Source of the DNA: Citrobacter freundii ATCC 8090 = MTCC 1658 = NBRC 12681
GTDB taxonomy: Bacteria > Pseudomonadota > Gammaproteobacteria > Enterobacterales > Enterobacteriaceae
Reading direction: 5' to 3'
Assembly: GCF_011064845.1 (NCBI RefSeq)
Contig: NZ_CP049015.1
Span: 3,162,001 to 3,226,000 of the forward strand
DNA length: 64,000 nt
This document shows, one piece after another, positions 62,887-64,000 of this stretch (position 1 is its first letter; each line of letters begins with the position of its first letter). A model generated the notes under the pieces. The model searched no databases, was not told the DNA's origin, and saw only the letters and a program-made list of their open reading frames with translations. The position numbers and the translations under genes are program-made.

Positions 62887-63936
62887 ATGACAGAACTCAC
62901 CTTGCAGACTCATCGTCGTACAGCGTGGCATTTTATTCCGGGGCTCGCCCTGAGTGCAGTTATCACTGGGGTCGCCTTATGGGGTGGATCCATTCCCGCC
63001 GTTGCAGGTGCCGGGTTCAGCGCCCTCACCTTAGCAATCTTGCTGGGGATGGTTCTCGGCAACACCGTCTATCCGCACATCTGGAAAAGCTGTGACGGCG
63101 GTGTGCTGTTTGCTAAACAACATTTATTACGTCTGGGGATCATCCTCTACGGCTTCCGCCTCACCTTCGCGCAAATTGCTGACGTCGGCGTCAGCGGTAT
63201 CGTGATTGATGTGTTAACGCTAAGCAGTACCTTTATGATTGCCTGTTTCCTGGGGCAAAAAGTGTTTGGTCTGGACCGCCACACCAGTTGGCTGATTGGC
63301 GCGGGGAGCAGCATTTGTGGTGCCGCCGCCGTGTTGGCAACCGAGCCGGTAGTGAAGGCGGAAGCCAGTAAGGTAACCGTCGCTGTCGCCACCGTAGTGA
63401 TCTTCGGTACCATCGCTATCTTCCTGTATCCGGCAATGTATCCGCTGCTGGCACACTGGTTTAGCCCGGAAACCTACGGCATTTACATTGGTTCCACCAT
63501 GCATGAAGTGGCACAGGTAGTGGCTGCCGGGCACGCCATTAACCCGGATGCGGAAAATGCCGCAGTTATTGCCAAAATGCTGCGCGTCATGATGCTGGCA
63601 CCGTTTCTTATCCTGTTGGCCGCCCGCGTTAAACAGCTGTCTCCGGCCTCCGGTGGTGAGAAGAGCAAAATCACCATTCCGTGGTTTGCCATCCTGTTCA
63701 TTGTGGTCGCGATTTTTAACTCGTTCCACTTTCTGCCGCAGTCGATAGTGAACATGCTGGTAACACTGGATACCATTTTGCTGGCAATGGCGATGGCCGC
63801 ACTGGGGCTGACCACTCACGTTAGCGCCCTGAAAAAAGCCGGTGCTAAACCGTTACTGATGGCCCTGCTGCTGTTTGTCTGGCTGATTGTAGGCGGTGGC
63901 GCGATTAACCTCGCTATCCACGCGCTGATGGCATAA
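62887..63936 (+). CDS. yeiH: YeiH, UPF0324 membrane protein (putative sulfate/sulfite exporter family)
   Basis: 349 aa, E. coli length; 9-10 helices. Family hallmarks HLLRLGIILYGFRLTFAQI and GAGSSICGAAAVLATEPV are present. AAGGAG at 62874-62879 precedes the ATG. Predicted anion exporter; divergent from regulator YeiE. Confidence 0.94.
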   Translation: MTELTLQTHRRTAWHFIPGLALSAVITGVALWGGSIPAVAGAGFSALTLAILLGMVLGNTVYPHIWKSCDGGVLFAKQHLLRLGIILYGFRLTFAQIADVGVSGIVIDVLTLSSTFMIACFLGQKVFGLDRHTSWLIGAGSSICGAAAVLATEPVVKAEASKVTVAVATVVIFGTIAIFLYPAMYPLLAHWFSPETYGIYIGSTMHEVAQVVAAGHAINPDAENAAVIAKMLRVMMLAPFLILLAARVKQLSPASGGEKSKITIPWFAILFIVVAIFNSFHFLPQSIVNMLVTLDTILLAMAMAALGLTTHVSALKKAGAKPLLMALLLFVWLIVGGGAINLAIHALMA

Positions 63937-63959
63937 ACGAGCACGACTCACCTCCATTA

Positions 63960-64000
63960 ACCCGCTATACTTCCTCCTTTTGCATTTGAGTATGGCGGGT
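63960..64000. terminator. Hairpin at the window end after yeiH
   Basis: ACCCGCTATACT (63960-63971) pairs with AGTATGGCGGGT (63989-64000), one G-U, 17-base loop. It may end the yeiH transcript; sequence beyond is not available (nfo would be expected next). Confidence 0.5.

Overview
The window looks like chromosome of an enterobacterium of the Citrobacter type. Gene order follows the E. coli K-12/Salmonella backbone from yegT to yeiH, and most proteins can be matched by eye to K-12 orthologues with the same length. Differences include a gentisate pathway cluster beside dusC (also known in Salmonella and Klebsiella), no molR/yehI-yehQ block after metG, no yohF, no rcnR-rcnA, and an accessory block between yeiG and lysP. 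The genus is inferred from memory of gene order, not from a database search. No tRNA, rRNA, CRISPR array, IS or prophage was seen.

Layout: 1-2938 holds yegT (3' end), yegU, yegV and convergent yegW, a conserved but uncharacterised nucleoside or ADP-ribose type operon. 2981-4690 is thiD-thiM with a TPP riboswitch. 4929-5261 is an orphan rcnB. 5315-10687 is an AT-rich yeh chaperone-usher fimbrial operon bordered by long perfect hairpins. 10945-14252 is divergent mrp/metG. 14459-18835 holds yehR, yehS, the BtsS/BtsR pyruvate-sensing system and mlrA. 18887-22729 is yohO and the OsmF-YehYXW ABC importer. 22925-32290 holds bglX, dld, pbpG, yohC, yohD, an intact mdtQ, a methyltransferase and yohP. 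32359-39379 is dusC and the mhb 3-hydroxybenzoate/gentisate cluster. 39511-45434 holds yohJK, cdd, sanA, yeiS and preTA. 45492-52411 is mglBAC, galS, yeiB and folE. 52734 is yeiG. 53571-57778 is the accessory block. 58103-63936 is a CirA/IrgA-like TonB receptor, lysP, yeiE and yeiH.

The most interesting part is 53571-57778. Two divergent operons encode (left) an L-serine dehydratase-like iron-sulfur enzyme coupled to an XRE regulator, and (right) a SerB-like phosphatase with an organophosphate:phosphate antiporter-family membrane protein. Together they could import O-phosphoserine, remove its phosphate and convert serine to pyruvate. Two residues in motifs normally conserved in serine dehydratases are changed (His18 to Arg, His61 to Asn) while the three cluster cysteines are kept, so the lyase may have a different substrate. 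Two similar inverted repeats 41 bp apart in the divergent promoter region are candidate operators.

Other functional units: mhbM, mhbI, mhbH, mhbD and mhbT convert imported 3-hydroxybenzoate through gentisate to fumarate and pyruvate, probably under the LysR-type MhbR. mgl and galS each have a CRP site next to a GalR/GalS-type operator. cdd has two CRP sites 50 bp apart, as in E. coli.
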